A stretch of 64,000 bases of DNA from SZUA-309 sp965215995 (GTDB lineage: Bacteria > Pseudomonadota > Gammaproteobacteria > Pseudomonadales > Azotimanducaceae): assembly GCA_965215995.1 (NCBI GenBank), contig OZ244128.1:2418001-2482000 (forward strand). Reading direction: 5' to 3'. The notes beneath the pieces were generated by a model that did not search any database, was not told where the DNA came from, and saw only the letters and a list, made by a program, of their open reading frames with translations. The translations under genes and the position numbers were made by a program. This document shows, one piece after another, positions 43,284 through 50,569 of the stretch; within the stretch, counting starts at the first letter, position 1, and each line of letters starts with the position of its first letter.

Positions 43284-43331
43284 TTATGCGTAGCGGCCTC
43301 GGAGTGGAATAGGAAGGTATGCACCAATGGC

Positions 43332-43428
43332 GCCTAACAAGGCGATGAAGCGAACCTCCCTACCTGTCATCTTTTCTTCTTGTACAGAAAACTGCCAGGT
43401 GGCTCGGCCGCTTATCGCGGCGTTATGC
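43332..43428 (+). repeat. attC20, family A, diverged
   Basis: 97 bp, GCCTAAC to GTTATGC. Hairpin arms carry mismatches (TTCTTCTTGTACAGAAAA). R' still has the GTT cleavage triplet. Confidence 0.9.
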
Positions 43429-43439
43429 GACAGGTCTCA

Positions 43440-43478
43440 TTGACATACCAAAGATGGTATATATACTGAATTCAGTAT
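43440..43478 (+). promoter_or_regulatory. promoter and two palindromes of TA cassette 21
   Basis: -35 TTGACA (43440-43445), 16-bp spacer, -10 TATACT (43462-43467). Two perfect inverted repeats follow: ATACCA-AAGA-TGGTAT (43445-43460) in the spacer and ATACTGAATTCAGTAT (43463-43478), which covers the -10, the start point and the first bases of the toxin ATG. These are strong candidate operators for antitoxin-toxin autoregulation. Confidence 0.85.
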
Positions 43479-43758
43479 GTGGGAGATATATGAGCATAGA
43501 AGGGTGTCTCGCCAGCTCAAGAAGCTCCCGATTGAAATTCTCAAGCGTTACGAGAAGTGGAAAGACATCGTCACGCTATCTGGCCCTCAAGGGTTGCGCC
43601 TGATTCGTGGCTTCAATGACGAATCCCTCGGCGGGGATTGGAGTGGACATAGATCGTCCAGGCTCAACCAGCAATACCGAGTGATCTACAAGGTTGAGAG
43701 GCAACAGATTCGGGTAGATGTCGTTGGCGTCACACCTCACGACTATCGGAGGAAATGA
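43477..43758 (+). CDS. cassette 21: RelE/ParE-fold toxin
   Basis: 93 residues: SRQLKKLPIEILKRYEKW, LRLIRGFNDESLGGDWSGHR, SSRLNQQYRVIYKVE, ending VVGVTPHDYRRK. This is the RelE/HigB-like pattern with a conserved SxRLxxxYRVIY core. The ATG lies inside the operator palindrome, about 3 nt after the predicted transcription start, so translation is leaderless or nearly so. Confidence 0.9.
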   Translation: MWEIYEHRRVSRQLKKLPIEILKRYEKWKDIVTLSGPQGLRLIRGFNDESLGGDWSGHRSSRLNQQYRVIYKVERQQIRVDVVGVTPHDYRRK

Positions 43759-43760
43759 CA

Positions 43761-44021
43761 ATGAGTGAGTACCGTAGAGCCAAACGACAAGTAGAAGTCA
43801 GCCCTGGTGAATCTGTAAAGATCATCAGAGAGCTTCAGGAACTTAGCCAGAACGATCTCTCAAGGATCTCTGGTATCCCACAGTCAACGATCTCCGCGAT
43901 TGAGCGCGATCGCATCAATCTAGGTGTTGAGCGGGCCAAGCAGTTCGGTCGAGCTCTAAAGTGCCACCCAGCGGTTCTAGTGTTTCCCGGCTGGGATGTT
44001 GGCTATGACTCTGTCGCCTAA
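43761..44021 (+). CDS. cassette 21: XRE-family antitoxin
   Basis: 86 residues from ATG 43761, chosen because GGAGG at 43748-43752 is 8 nt away; the ATG at 43755 is too close. Helix-turn-helix: RELQELSQNDLSRISGIPQS then TISAIERDRINLGVERAKQF. Gene ends TCT GTC GCC TAA using the attC21 stop. Confidence 0.9.
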   Translation: MSEYRRAKRQVEVSPGESVKIIRELQELSQNDLSRISGIPQSTISAIERDRINLGVERAKQFGRALKCHPAVLVFPGWDVGYDSVA

Positions 44022-44114
44022 CAAGGCGATGAAGCGGACCTCCCTTGTCGTCACTTTTTTTGCTTACGCAAAGGAATCGCCGACTGCGGTCGGCCGCTTA
44101 TCGCGGCGTTAGGC
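44016..44114 (+). repeat. attC21, family A
   Basis: 99 bp, GCCTAAC to GTTAGGC. Confidence 0.95.
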
Positions 44115-44121
44115 GTCACTA

Positions 44122-44664
44122 GTGAACACTTCCATCGTAATTCTTGGCCCGATGGGGGTAGGCAAGAGTACCCTAGCTGAAGGCCTCTCCAGGCAATTCG
44201 ACATGCCTAGATGCTGTGTGGACCAAGTCCAATGGGAGTATTTCCCTAGCCTTGGATTCGATCAGGAACGAGCCAGGCACTTGAACCGAACGGATCAAGC
44301 CGCATTCCAAGAGTACAGCGCCCCCTTCTTGCTCTCAGCTGTGGAACGAACTCTTCATGAACATCCAGATCACGTCATAGATCTAGGTGCGGGTCATGCA
44401 GCCTACGATAATCCAGAGCAAATCGAGGCCTTCAAGGAACTGATGGGTCCCATTTCCAAGGTCTTACTTCTCATGCCTTCGCCAGACCTTGCGGTTTGTC
44501 TGGATCTACTCCCAGGACCCTCCTCTGGAATGAAGATGAACCCCTACTTCATTCAGCACCCCCTGAAGGATGAGGTAGCGAAAAAGGTGATCTACACTCA
44601 ATCCAAGAGCCCCGCGGAGGTGCTGGAGGAGACATCTCAATGGATCGACGAACGTGACGCCTAA
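44122..44664 (+). CDS. cassette 22: P-loop kinase (shikimate kinase-like fold)
   Basis: 180 residues with a Walker A loop GPMGVGKSTL at the N-terminus and the general layout of small-molecule kinases. It is not shikimate kinase itself because the substrate motifs are absent; substrate unknown. GTG start 8 bp after the attC21 boundary, stop from attC22 (CGT GAC GCC TAA). Three more P-loop kinase-like genes occur at 50714-52948. Confidence 0.82.
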   Translation: MNTSIVILGPMGVGKSTLAEGLSRQFDMPRCCVDQVQWEYFPSLGFDQERARHLNRTDQAAFQEYSAPFLLSAVERTLHEHPDHVIDLGAGHAAYDNPEQIEAFKELMGPISKVLLLMPSPDLAVCLDLLPGPSSGMKMNPYFIQHPLKDEVAKKVIYTQSKSPAEVLEETSQWIDERDA

Positions 44665-44757
44665 CAAGGCGATGAAGCGGACCTCCCTATCTGTCATCTT
44701 TTTTGCTTACACACAAAAACCGCCAGCTGCGGTCGGCTGCTTATCGCGGTGTTAGGC
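44659..44757 (+). repeat. attC22, family A
   Basis: 99 bp, GCCTAAC to GTTAGGC, with an altered loop (TTTTTTGCTTACACACAAAA). Confidence 0.94.
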
Positions 44758-44779
44758 GTCACCGAGACCAGTCACTGAT

Positions 44780-45265
44780 ATGGATGGCTTTCAAAGCCTA
44801 GCCGAAGTGTCTATAGCGATGGCCGGGTTTTCTTCGATTGTAGTGATCTTCAAGCGACGGGAAACTGATACCTGGCGAAAAGCAGACGCCGATCGATTTC
44901 ATGGAATGATTCTGCATTCGATGTTAGCGGTTCTATTCGCATTTCTACCGTTTGCGTTCACGAGTTTCGATATTGAAAGCTCAAACACATTCAGATGGTG
45001 CAGCTCACTGCTCGCGGTCGTTACAGGTCTTCAAGTCATTGTCACATCGCGTTTAGAGGCGAGTAGTTCAATCTGGACACGTATGCAGGTGCTGATTGGC
45101 GGGGTCTTCATCGCACTATTACAGGCATTTGCTGGATTGGGCTTTTTCCCTGAACTTGGCTTGGGCATATATTTTGGCGGGGTTCTTTGGCACTTGGTTC
45201 AAGCTGGCGCGTTGTTCGTTATGCTCATCTGGATTCCGAATTCATCGATTGAGAGGAATGACTAG
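44780..45265 (+). CDS. cassette 23: four-helix membrane protein
   Basis: 161 residues with four predicted helices. The N-terminal motif FQSLAEVSIAMAGFSSIVVI is shared with the protein at 55234-55734 (FQTLAEVAVAVAGFSSLAIV), showing a common, uncharacterised family with a fixed position of the first helix. ATG 22 bp after the attC22 boundary. Confidence 0.78.
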   Translation: MDGFQSLAEVSIAMAGFSSIVVIFKRRETDTWRKADADRFHGMILHSMLAVLFAFLPFAFTSFDIESSNTFRWCSSLLAVVTGLQVIVTSRLEASSSIWTRMQVLIGGVFIALLQAFAGLGFFPELGLGIYFGGVLWHLVQAGALFVMLIWIPNSSIERND

Positions 45266-45270
45266 ATGAC

Positions 45271-45369
45271 GCCTAACAAGGCGATGAAGCAAACTTCCCT
45301 TATCGTCACTTCTTTTGCTTACGCAAAAAAATCGCCGACCGCGGTCGGCCGCTTATCGCGGCGTTAAGC
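45271..45369 (+). repeat. attC23, family A
   Basis: 99 bp, GCCTAAC to GTTAAGC. Last full-length attC of the well-preserved proximal block. Confidence 0.94.
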
Positions 45370-45379
45370 GTCAACAGAG

Positions 45380-45787
45380 ATGCCTGTCCAAGCATTGAGA
45401 GGAGGAATTCTGGCTCTATCGACCGCGGGTGCGATCGGCTGTGCTTCTACAAGCGCGATCTATGGATACTATGGAGATCCCTTACCTTACGTCGACTCTG
45501 CTGGGGCGACTCATCGGTTTGAAGTCCAAGGGGTAGGCAGGATTCGAGACGATACAATCTACATTCTTGTAGATGGTGAGAATTGGAGTGAGATGAACTT
45601 AACGGTCTTCGACCCCGACGACTCCGTAGAAGCAAGCTGGAATGGAAGCACGCTGCGTGTGGAGTGCGCTGCTTATCACACAGATACTCACTGGACCATC
45701 TCAAAGTGCAGATTTTGGGTAGATGGAGTCGATGTTGGACAGGTGGATGCGAACCGAATTGTTCGTCCAGCCAAAGCTGACGCCTAG
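45380..45787 (+). CDS. cassette 24: putative lipoprotein
   Basis: 135 residues. Lipobox AIGC in GGILALSTAGAIGCASTSAI. The mature region is beta-rich with two further cysteines. No family recognised. It ends GCT GAC GCC TAG, the stop coming from the mutated attC24 edge (GCCTAG for GCCTAA). Confidence 0.75.
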   Translation: MPVQALRGGILALSTAGAIGCASTSAIYGYYGDPLPYVDSAGATHRFEVQGVGRIRDDTIYILVDGENWSEMNLTVFDPDDSVEASWNGSTLRVECAAYHTDTHWTISKCRFWVDGVDVGQVDANRIVRPAKADA

Positions 45788-45815
45788 CAAGGCGATGACG
45801 CTCACTTCGGAGTCA
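45782..45815 (+). repeat. attC24, truncated remnant
   Basis: GCCTAGCAAGGCGATGACG keeps the left arm only, then CACTTCGGAGTCAC. The R' box is gone. This is the first of the decayed sites and marks the start of array degradation. Confidence 0.8.
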
Positions 45816-45819
45816 CTAG

Positions 45820-46239
45820 ATGGATTCCCAGAAGCTAATAGGTCGAATAGTGGAGGCTTTTGAGGCCGAAGACACTCTCTCATTCGAAGAAGTTACGCCT
45901 CATCGCTGTGAGGAGTGTGACGAGCTGGCAGTAAACCTGGACGGGCTTAGCCCGCTGGAGGTTCAACTTGATCTGCTATACCACCATCGATGGGATTTAC
46001 CGCTTCTATCCGAAGAGGCGAAGCGATACTACCTACCGGCTTGGATGCTGGCGTCAATACAAGAGCCTGATTCAGATTTCACCGATGCTCTGGTGATGAA
46101 CTTGGATAGCGATCATCGGAATGGCGGATACAGCGAAGTTCAGAAGTCGGTTGTGCTGGACTATCTTCGGTACATCCGTGATCGAGGGAGCCACCTAGAT
46201 GATCATGCGATCGAGAGAGCGGAGCGGCGATGGACGTGA
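45820..46239 (+). CDS. cassette 25: DUF6714-like hypothetical protein
   Basis: 139 residues, acidic and soluble. Features: CEECDELA near residue 30, YYLPAWMLASIQEPDSD, and a closing helix VVLDYLRYIRDRGS. The pattern resembles the DUF6714 group; this is from memory of the pattern and is tentative. Function unknown. The stop overlaps the attC25 edge (ACG TGA). Confidence 0.7.
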   Translation: MDSQKLIGRIVEAFEAEDTLSFEEVTPHRCEECDELAVNLDGLSPLEVQLDLLYHHRWDLPLLSEEAKRYYLPAWMLASIQEPDSDFTDALVMNLDSDHRNGGYSEVQKSVVLDYLRYIRDRGSHLDDHAIERAERRWT

Positions 46240-46240
46240 C

Positions 46241-46265
46241 GCCCAACAAGGCGATAAGCGTCATC
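46241..46265 (+). repeat. attC25, collapsed remnant
   Basis: GCCCAACAAGGCGATAAGCGTCATC: the left arm is joined directly to the last bases of the right arm, with everything between deleted. Confidence 0.75.
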
Positions 46266-46305
46266 GAGACATCATCATGAGGGGTCCAAGGCTGCTGGAG
46301 CAATT

Positions 46306-46719
46306 ATGGCGCACTATATCGACGGATTCGTTTTGCCCATTCCTCACCACAATCTAGACGAATATAAATGCCTCGTCCAAGCGACCGCAGAGATCTGGAG
46401 GGAACACGGCGCTCTTGAGTACAGAGAATATATCGGAGAAGACTTGAGGTCGGAGGAGACGCGCTCTTTCACCGAGTTCTCAGGCGCAGCTGAAGATGAG
46501 GTCGTCATATTCGGATGGGTTGTGTTCGAATCCCGTGAAGCTCGTGATCGAGCAAACGCGAAGGTATCGGTTGACCCCAGAATGACGGATTTGATCGACT
46601 TGTTTGGTGGGGGGTTCGATGCTGAACGGATGGCGTACGGCGGTTTCCAAATGTTCGTTTCCTCACACCACGCCGATGACAGGCGTGAGAAGGATGAAGG
46701 AGCCCCAAATGACGCCTAA
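46306..46719 (+). CDS. cassette 26: DUF1428 family protein
   Basis: 137 residues with the DUF1428 (YbaA-like) signature: YIDGFVLPIPHHNLDEYKCL, AEIWREHGALEYREYIGED and MAYGGFQMFV near the end. Dimeric ferredoxin-like fold, function unknown. The native protein probably ends near MFVSS; the tail DDRREKDEGAPNDA ends in attC26 (GAC GCC TAA). Confidence 0.9.
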   Translation: MAHYIDGFVLPIPHHNLDEYKCLVQATAEIWREHGALEYREYIGEDLRSEETRSFTEFSGAAEDEVVIFGWVVFESREARDRANAKVSVDPRMTDLIDLFGGGFDAERMAYGGFQMFVSSHHADDRREKDEGAPNDA

Positions 46720-46812
46720 CGAGGCGATGAAGCGGACCTCACCTACCGTCACTTTTTTTATTTACGCAAAAAAATCGACAACGGCGGTCGGTCGGTTATC
46801 GCGGCGTTAGGC
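46714..46812 (+). repeat. attC26, family A, diverged
   Basis: 99 bp, GCCTAAC to GTTAGGC. The core box triplets are intact although the arms carry several changes (TTATTTACGCAAAAAAATCG). Confidence 0.9.
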
Positions 46813-46820
46813 GTCAATAG

Positions 46821-47279
46821 ATGTCGGGTTCAGGTGTGAAGGTTTGGACTCAGGACGATTTCGAGGAAATGTCTTGGCACGACAATCATGTCCATGGCCT
46901 CTCTTTAGCAGAAGGCGAGCACGGATCTGGCACCATTTCCTTTGATCTCGATTATATCCTCGAATGGATCAAACGGGATTCGGGTGACATCGTGTTCCGT
47001 CTTGCGCCAGCTGATCTCACATTCCATGAGGTCACGAATCTGGTAGTCCATCTGGATTACGATAAACCTGCGGCGGCGCTCTCCCCGTTTTCGCTGGATT
47101 CCATCGTCAGAATCGAAGAACGGAGGGCGTCATACACGGCATCGGTGTGGAAGCTGAATCTAAACTGGCCAGAAGGCTACATATCTTTCGAGGCTAGCGG
47201 ATATGTTCAGACTCTCAGGGGGGATGCTGTCATCAAAGACCAACAAGTCTTGAGAGGGGAGGAACGGTGTGACGCCTAG
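46821..47279 (+). CDS. cassette 27: conserved hypothetical protein
   Basis: 152 residues, soluble, with MSWHDNHVHGLSLAEGEHGS near the N-terminus and GTISFDLDYILEWI after it. WHDxxVHG is a motif I associate with a family of uncharacterised or immunity-like proteins. It ends TGT GAC GCC TAG with a mutated attC stop. Confidence 0.72.
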   Translation: MSGSGVKVWTQDDFEEMSWHDNHVHGLSLAEGEHGSGTISFDLDYILEWIKRDSGDIVFRLAPADLTFHEVTNLVVHLDYDKPAAALSPFSLDSIVRIEERRASYTASVWKLNLNWPEGYISFEASGYVQTLRGDAVIKDQQVLRGEERCDA

Positions 47280-47360
47280 CAAGGCGAGGAAACGGACCTC
47301 CCTACCTGCTCACGCAGAAAAAGCGGCAACTACGATCGGCCGCTCAACGCGGCGCTAAGC
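47274..47360 (+). repeat. attC27, degenerate
   Basis: 87 bp, GCCTAGC to GCTAAGC. Both outer boxes are mutated and part of the hairpin is lost. Confidence 0.8.
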
Positions 47361-47370
47361 GTCATCGGAA

Positions 47371-47661
47371 TTGAACTCCAAGGTCCGACGGTTTGCGTAT
47401 TTACTGGCACCTTCAGTGATGGTGTTGATTCTTGCATTAGTGGTCGCCATTGCGATGGGAGGGCCAATCGCCGGTGCAATCGCGGGATTCGCTTTTGGCA
47501 GCGCTTTCCTAATAAACACTGTCTTTGTACTGCTGCTATTCAAGGGGTCGCCCACAGGATCCCCTACCCGACAACTACTATTGGGTGTCGGGAGCTACCT
47601 GGTGTCGCTGGTGCTCGTCTTGGTGCTTTGGAGTATGTTTGGACCGTCGCAGATCATGTAA
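47371..47661 (+). CDS. cassette 28: small three-helix membrane protein
   Basis: 96 residues, almost wholly hydrophobic, with three predicted helices and a glycine/alanine-rich segment GGPIAGAIAGFAFGSAF. The start is TTG 47371, 10 bp after the attC27 edge. No family recognised. Confidence 0.65.
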   Translation: MNSKVRRFAYLLAPSVMVLILALVVAIAMGGPIAGAIAGFAFGSAFLINTVFVLLLFKGSPTGSPTRQLLLGVGSYLVSLVLVLVLWSMFGPSQIM

Positions 47662-47689
47662 GCATTTGGAAGAGGATACGATTAATGTC

Positions 47690-47788
47690 ACCCAACAATG
47701 CGATAAAGCGGGCCTCCCTATCCGTCTTTTGCTTTGCTTGCGTAGAAAAACCACCAACCGCGGTCGACCGCCTATCATGGCGGTAGAC
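47690..47788 (+). repeat. attC28, degenerate
   Basis: 99 bp and still the right length, but R'' is ACCCAAC and R' is GGTAGAC; the cleavage triplet is lost, so it should be inactive. Confidence 0.75.
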
Positions 47789-47803
47789 GTCAAGTCGTAC
47801 TCG

Positions 47804-48172
47804 ATGAACATAGAAAAACCGCGACTGCTAGTACTGACGCTCTTTCAAGTACTGCTTCTAGTAGTCGCTCTAAACGCACAAGCCTCGGAGTTTGAGCTAC
47901 TGGTGGATTCAGCAGATAAGGCCTGTGATGTCGCAACGGATTGCGCGCTGGTTTACGAGAAGTGCGATTCCTGCTCGTGCGGTGTAGGTGTGAACAGGAA
48001 ACACCAAGAGAGATACAGAAACAGGCTAGAAAAACTTTGCGAGGATTTTAGTGGGCCTCACTGCGACAAACTATGTGCTCCGGTAGGGTTCAGATGCATT
48101 GACTCACGTTGCATAGCTTCTTTCTCCGAAGAAAACGCCATGACGCCTAACAAGGCGACGAAGCTGCGCTAA
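47804..48172 (+). CDS. cassette 29: cysteine-rich secreted protein
   Basis: From ATG 47804, 122 residues. Signal peptide (RLLVLTLFQVLLLVVALNAQA), then a small domain with ten cysteines, including ACDVATDCALVYEKCDSCSC and CAPVGFRCIDSRC, likely disulfide-bonded with help from DsbA. Function unknown. The last residues MTPNKATKLR are a translation of the decayed attC29, so the gene has lost its own stop. Confidence 0.72.
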   Translation: MNIEKPRLLVLTLFQVLLLVVALNAQASEFELLVDSADKACDVATDCALVYEKCDSCSCGVGVNRKHQERYRNRLEKLCEDFSGPHCDKLCAPVGFRCIDSRCIASFSEENAMTPNKATKLR

Positions 48173-48174
48173 GC
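48145..48174 (+). repeat. attC29, collapsed remnant (30 bp)
   Basis: GCCTAAC joined through AAGGCGACGAAGCTGC to GCTAAGC. The central part is deleted. Confidence 0.78.
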
Positions 48175-48180
48175 ATCACC

Positions 48181-48624
48181 ATGCGAACCATTCCAATCAT
48201 GCTGTGTTTCGTCAGTATCGTTGCTGCGGCGGATGCATCTTGGATTGAAGGGAGTTGGCAGTGGTCCAGAGAGAGAACGATAGAAGCGCTTTCTCAGGGT
48301 GTTTCTGAGGCCAAAGCTTCACTTGAAAGGGGCTTACCCTTGGTTGGTGCTACTTGGATTCTTGACTCAGGCCAATTAGAAACAATTCGGAACGGAAGAT
48401 CGTCGGGTAAAAAGAATTACTTCATACGTCCGATCGATGATGATCGTTTTGAGTTACTTCACGACACGCCTGATGGCGAGCAGATCTACGTGATCATTCG
48501 GAAGACCGATTTTGGATTCTGTTCTCGATGGGGAGGGGACTTTTCGAAGCCGCCGATGCCTGCAGAGTACGAAACCTGTTATGTTCCCGCTGACGCCCAA
48601 CAAGGCGATAAAGCGGGTTTTTAA
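48181..48624 (+). CDS. cassette 30: secreted hypothetical protein with attC read-through tail
   Basis: 147 residues with a signal peptide (MRTIPIMLCFVSIVAAADA). Mature part WIEGSWQWSRERTIEALSQG looks like a lipocalin-like or DUF-type start but I cannot assign it. Because attC30 R'' is GCCCAAC, not GCCTAAC, the usual stop is lost and translation runs on as ADAQQGDKAGF into attC30. Confidence 0.7.
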   Translation: MRTIPIMLCFVSIVAAADASWIEGSWQWSRERTIEALSQGVSEAKASLERGLPLVGATWILDSGQLETIRNGRSSGKKNYFIRPIDDDRFELLHDTPDGEQIYVIIRKTDFGFCSRWGGDFSKPPMPAEYETCYVPADAQQGDKAGF

Positions 48625-48689
48625 CAGCGGCGGTCTTACGATTTTGCTCCAGCCTCCCCTTTAGGTACCGCTAATCGCGGCGTTGTGGC
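48595..48689 (+). repeat. attC30, degenerate family B
   Basis: 95 bp, GCCCAAC to GTTGTGGC. R' carries an extra base. Family-B-like core (GCGGTCTTACGATTTTGCTCC). Confidence 0.78.
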
Positions 48690-48738
48690 GTCACTCTTCT
48701 GACTGTGCCGAGAAGATTGGCTTCGCCGCCCCACTACG

Positions 48739-49116
48739 ATGACTGAGCTAGAGAGAATTCGCAGGATCTGCAGTCACTTTCCAGAAGCGGAGGAAGACAC
48801 CCTCCAAGACCGACCTCTTTTTCATGTTCGGCGTAGGCGATTCGCTATTCTCAATCAGGAAAATGCGCCTTATCGAAGGCGCTGGGAAGGTATCGGGGCT
48901 TCCCTGCACTTCATGACCGATCCGGATCAGAGAACAGAGTTGGAAGAGGACCCACGTTTCACAGCTTCCCCGCATCATGGGTTCCGAGGCTGGATGGCGC
49001 TGGATCTGCGCTCAGAACAGTTGGATTGGTCCGAGGTTGGAAGGTTGCTAGAGTCAGCATATCGAACTGTGGCTGGTAAGGAACTGGTTGCCGAAATGGA
49101 CAGAAACAGAACATGA
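48739..49116 (+). CDS. cassette 31: MmcQ/YjbR family protein
   Basis: 125 residues of the CyaY-like MmcQ/YjbR DNA-binding fold: ICSHFPEAEEDTLQDRPLFH, then FAILNQ and the closing LLESAYRTVAGKEL. A second, distinct YjbR protein lies at 56294-56635. The stop is the TGA of the attC31 edge. Confidence 0.85.
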   Translation: MTELERIRRICSHFPEAEEDTLQDRPLFHVRRRRFAILNQENAPYRRRWEGIGASLHFMTDPDQRTELEEDPRFTASPHHGFRGWMALDLRSEQLDWSEVGRLLESAYRTVAGKELVAEMDRNRT

Positions 49117-49117
49117 C

Positions 49118-49163
49118 GCCTGATAAGGCGGAGAAGCGGTCCTCTCTATCTGTCATCTCTTCG
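49118..49163 (+). repeat. attC31, left half only
   Basis: GCCTGATAAGGCGGAGAAGCG with CCTCTCTATCTGTCATCTCTT after it matches the left part of family A; the right half cannot be recognised in the following 130 bp. Confidence 0.68.
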
Positions 49164-49292
49164 AGCACTCGATGACAAGAAGTACCGCAATGTATACGGC
49201 CATTTTGTCGGTTTCCTTTTTGACGATGCACCAATCCGCCCTAGTGAGCCGCAGCCCTCTGACCATTGTCCACTGAGGGCACATCAGTCGAT

Positions 49293-49646
49293 ATGTCTTC
49301 CGAGTTTGATAGAAAGTACGAGAGAGCACTCCAAGAGCTCAAGGAGACGGCAATATGGGAGAGTGGCTACTTGCCCCTCGCCCACCGGATTTTGCGGAAA
49401 AGGGGATTCGAGGCACGACCACCGCACTACAACTCCTTTTTAACAAATGCCGTACCGATGGGACTCTATTTCGGGATTGTCTGGGGAGTCCTGATGTGGC
49501 TCTTTCAATGGATGCGATGGGAGCTTCCGATCATTGTCGCTGTGGTGGCTTCGGTAGCGGCAGGATTGTTCTTTGGACTCTCAATGGCAATGTACTATAG
49601 AAGCTCTGCCAAGAAACACTCGCTTTCCGACTGGGAAGAGCTATGA
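49293..49646 (+). CDS. cassette 32: DUF6404-like membrane protein, paralogue of cassette 3
   Basis: 117 residues from ATG 49293, aligned end to end with cassette 3 (32778-33131) without gaps: same start MSS(E/D)FDRKYE and same end SLSDWEEL. The sequence before the ATG (TCAGTCG-TATGTCTTCCGA) is also shared, showing a cassette-level duplication rather than separate capture. The frame extends to 49266 but the paralogue fixes the start. Confidence 0.85.
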   Translation: MSSEFDRKYERALQELKETAIWESGYLPLAHRILRKRGFEARPPHYNSFLTNAVPMGLYFGIVWGVLMWLFQWMRWELPIIVAVVASVAAGLFFGLSMAMYYRSSAKKHSLSDWEEL

Positions 49647-49656
49647 AGAAACTGGC

Positions 49657-49686
49657 GTCTAACAAGACGATGAAGCGGCAGTAGGC
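49657..49686 (+). repeat. attC32, collapsed remnant (30 bp)
   Basis: GTCTAAC through AAGACGATGAAGCGGC to AGTAGGC. Same collapse pattern as attC25 and attC29. Confidence 0.75.
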
Positions 49687-49697
49687 GTTCAGGTGAG

Positions 49698-50072
49698 ATG
49701 GGTATCCAGATATCTCGAAGCGAAGACTGCGGGAACTCACCCAAACAAAAGCTCATTCAAGATCTAGCGATAGCAATTGGCTGCGCGAACCTTGAATTAT
49801 TTGAGCAGGTGATAGCAGAGAACGTCAGCTGGCATCAAAGTGGGAGAGCTGTGATCTACGGTAAGGCTGATGTTTTGAGGGCGCTTAAGAGATTTGGCCC
49901 GGTAGACACATTGGAGATAGTGGACGTCGTATCGCACGGGAAGAAAGGAGCAGTCAGAGGTTCCTACACGGTATCCAGGAAGCGCAGAAGCTTCTCCCAC
50001 TTCTTTGAGTTTACGAACACAAAGTGCACGGAGGTGCTAGTCATAAACACCACGTCTGCGGTCTCGAGATGA
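49698..50072 (+). CDS. cassette 33: SnoaL/NTF2-like protein
   Basis: 124 residues with the cone-shaped NTF2 fold pattern: LIQDLAIAIGCANLELFEQV, IAENVSWHQSGRAVIYGKAD, then beta strands including GAVRGSYTVSRK and FSHFFEF. Such proteins can be enzymes or binding proteins; function unknown. Confidence 0.72.
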   Translation: MGIQISRSEDCGNSPKQKLIQDLAIAIGCANLELFEQVIAENVSWHQSGRAVIYGKADVLRALKRFGPVDTLEIVDVVSHGKKGAVRGSYTVSRKRRSFSHFFEFTNTKCTEVLVINTTSAVSR

Positions 50073-50082
50073 GAGGCTTGAC

Positions 50083-50188
50083 ACATGGCAAGGCGATGAA
50101 TCGGACTTCATCCACTGTCACCCTCTTTACTTGCATGGAAAGGCCGTTAGCTGCGTTCAAGCGCTTGTCGGGGCTCTGGATGTTATGA
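50083..50188 (+). repeat. attC33, degenerate family A
   Basis: ACATGGCAAGGCGATGAA to GTTATGA. The full outline (left arm, TTACTTGCATGGAAAG hairpin, right arm) can be followed, but nearly every box is mutated. Confidence 0.68.
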
Positions 50189-50556
50189 ACGACACCCACG
50201 AATACCATGCAGTAAGGGCTCAGATCGCATCAGAGGGAGCGAGGGCTCTCGTGATCATATCGGGTGGCGGAATCGTGGCGCTCTTGGGATTCCTGTCATC
50301 CATATGGGGCGACAGCAACGCTGCGTTAATCCGAGCCGTTCTGGATGGGATTGTGATGTTCTCGGTGGCTCTTGTTAGTGGCGTCGCGAACTATTTCTTC
50401 AGATTCTGGGCTTCGACAACGTTCCAGAGAGGCTGGACGATTCGGCACTGGTCGTTCTGGTTGCTGGAATGGCTGTCAATTGTGGCCAGCTTTGGATTGT
50501 TTATCAGCGGCATTACGGTACTGGTGAACGGTGCGAAGGTATCCATTGGCGGATAG
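50185..50556 (+). CDS. cassette 34: small membrane protein
   Basis: From ATG 50185, 123 residues with three predicted helices (about 25-45, 52-75, 95-115); the N-terminus MNDTHEYHAVRAQIASEGAR is amphipathic. The ATG lies inside the mutated R' box of attC33. No family recognised. Confidence 0.68.
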   Translation: MNDTHEYHAVRAQIASEGARALVIISGGGIVALLGFLSSIWGDSNAALIRAVLDGIVMFSVALVSGVANYFFRFWASTTFQRGWTIRHWSFWLLEWLSIVASFGLFISGITVLVNGAKVSIGG

Positions 50557-50569
50557 AGAGTAGATGAAA

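Noticed and set aside
32102..45369. attC central hairpins read as intrinsic terminators
   Set aside because: The arms (TTTTCTGC...GCAGAAAA) have U and A at the stem ends, no GC-rich stem with a trailing T-run; they are attC structure, although attC folding may still affect transcription.
47525..48172. Single 215-residue gene spanning cassettes 28 and 29
   Set aside because: It would translate attC28 and the end of cassette 28 in another frame; the signal peptide at 47804 marks the real start.
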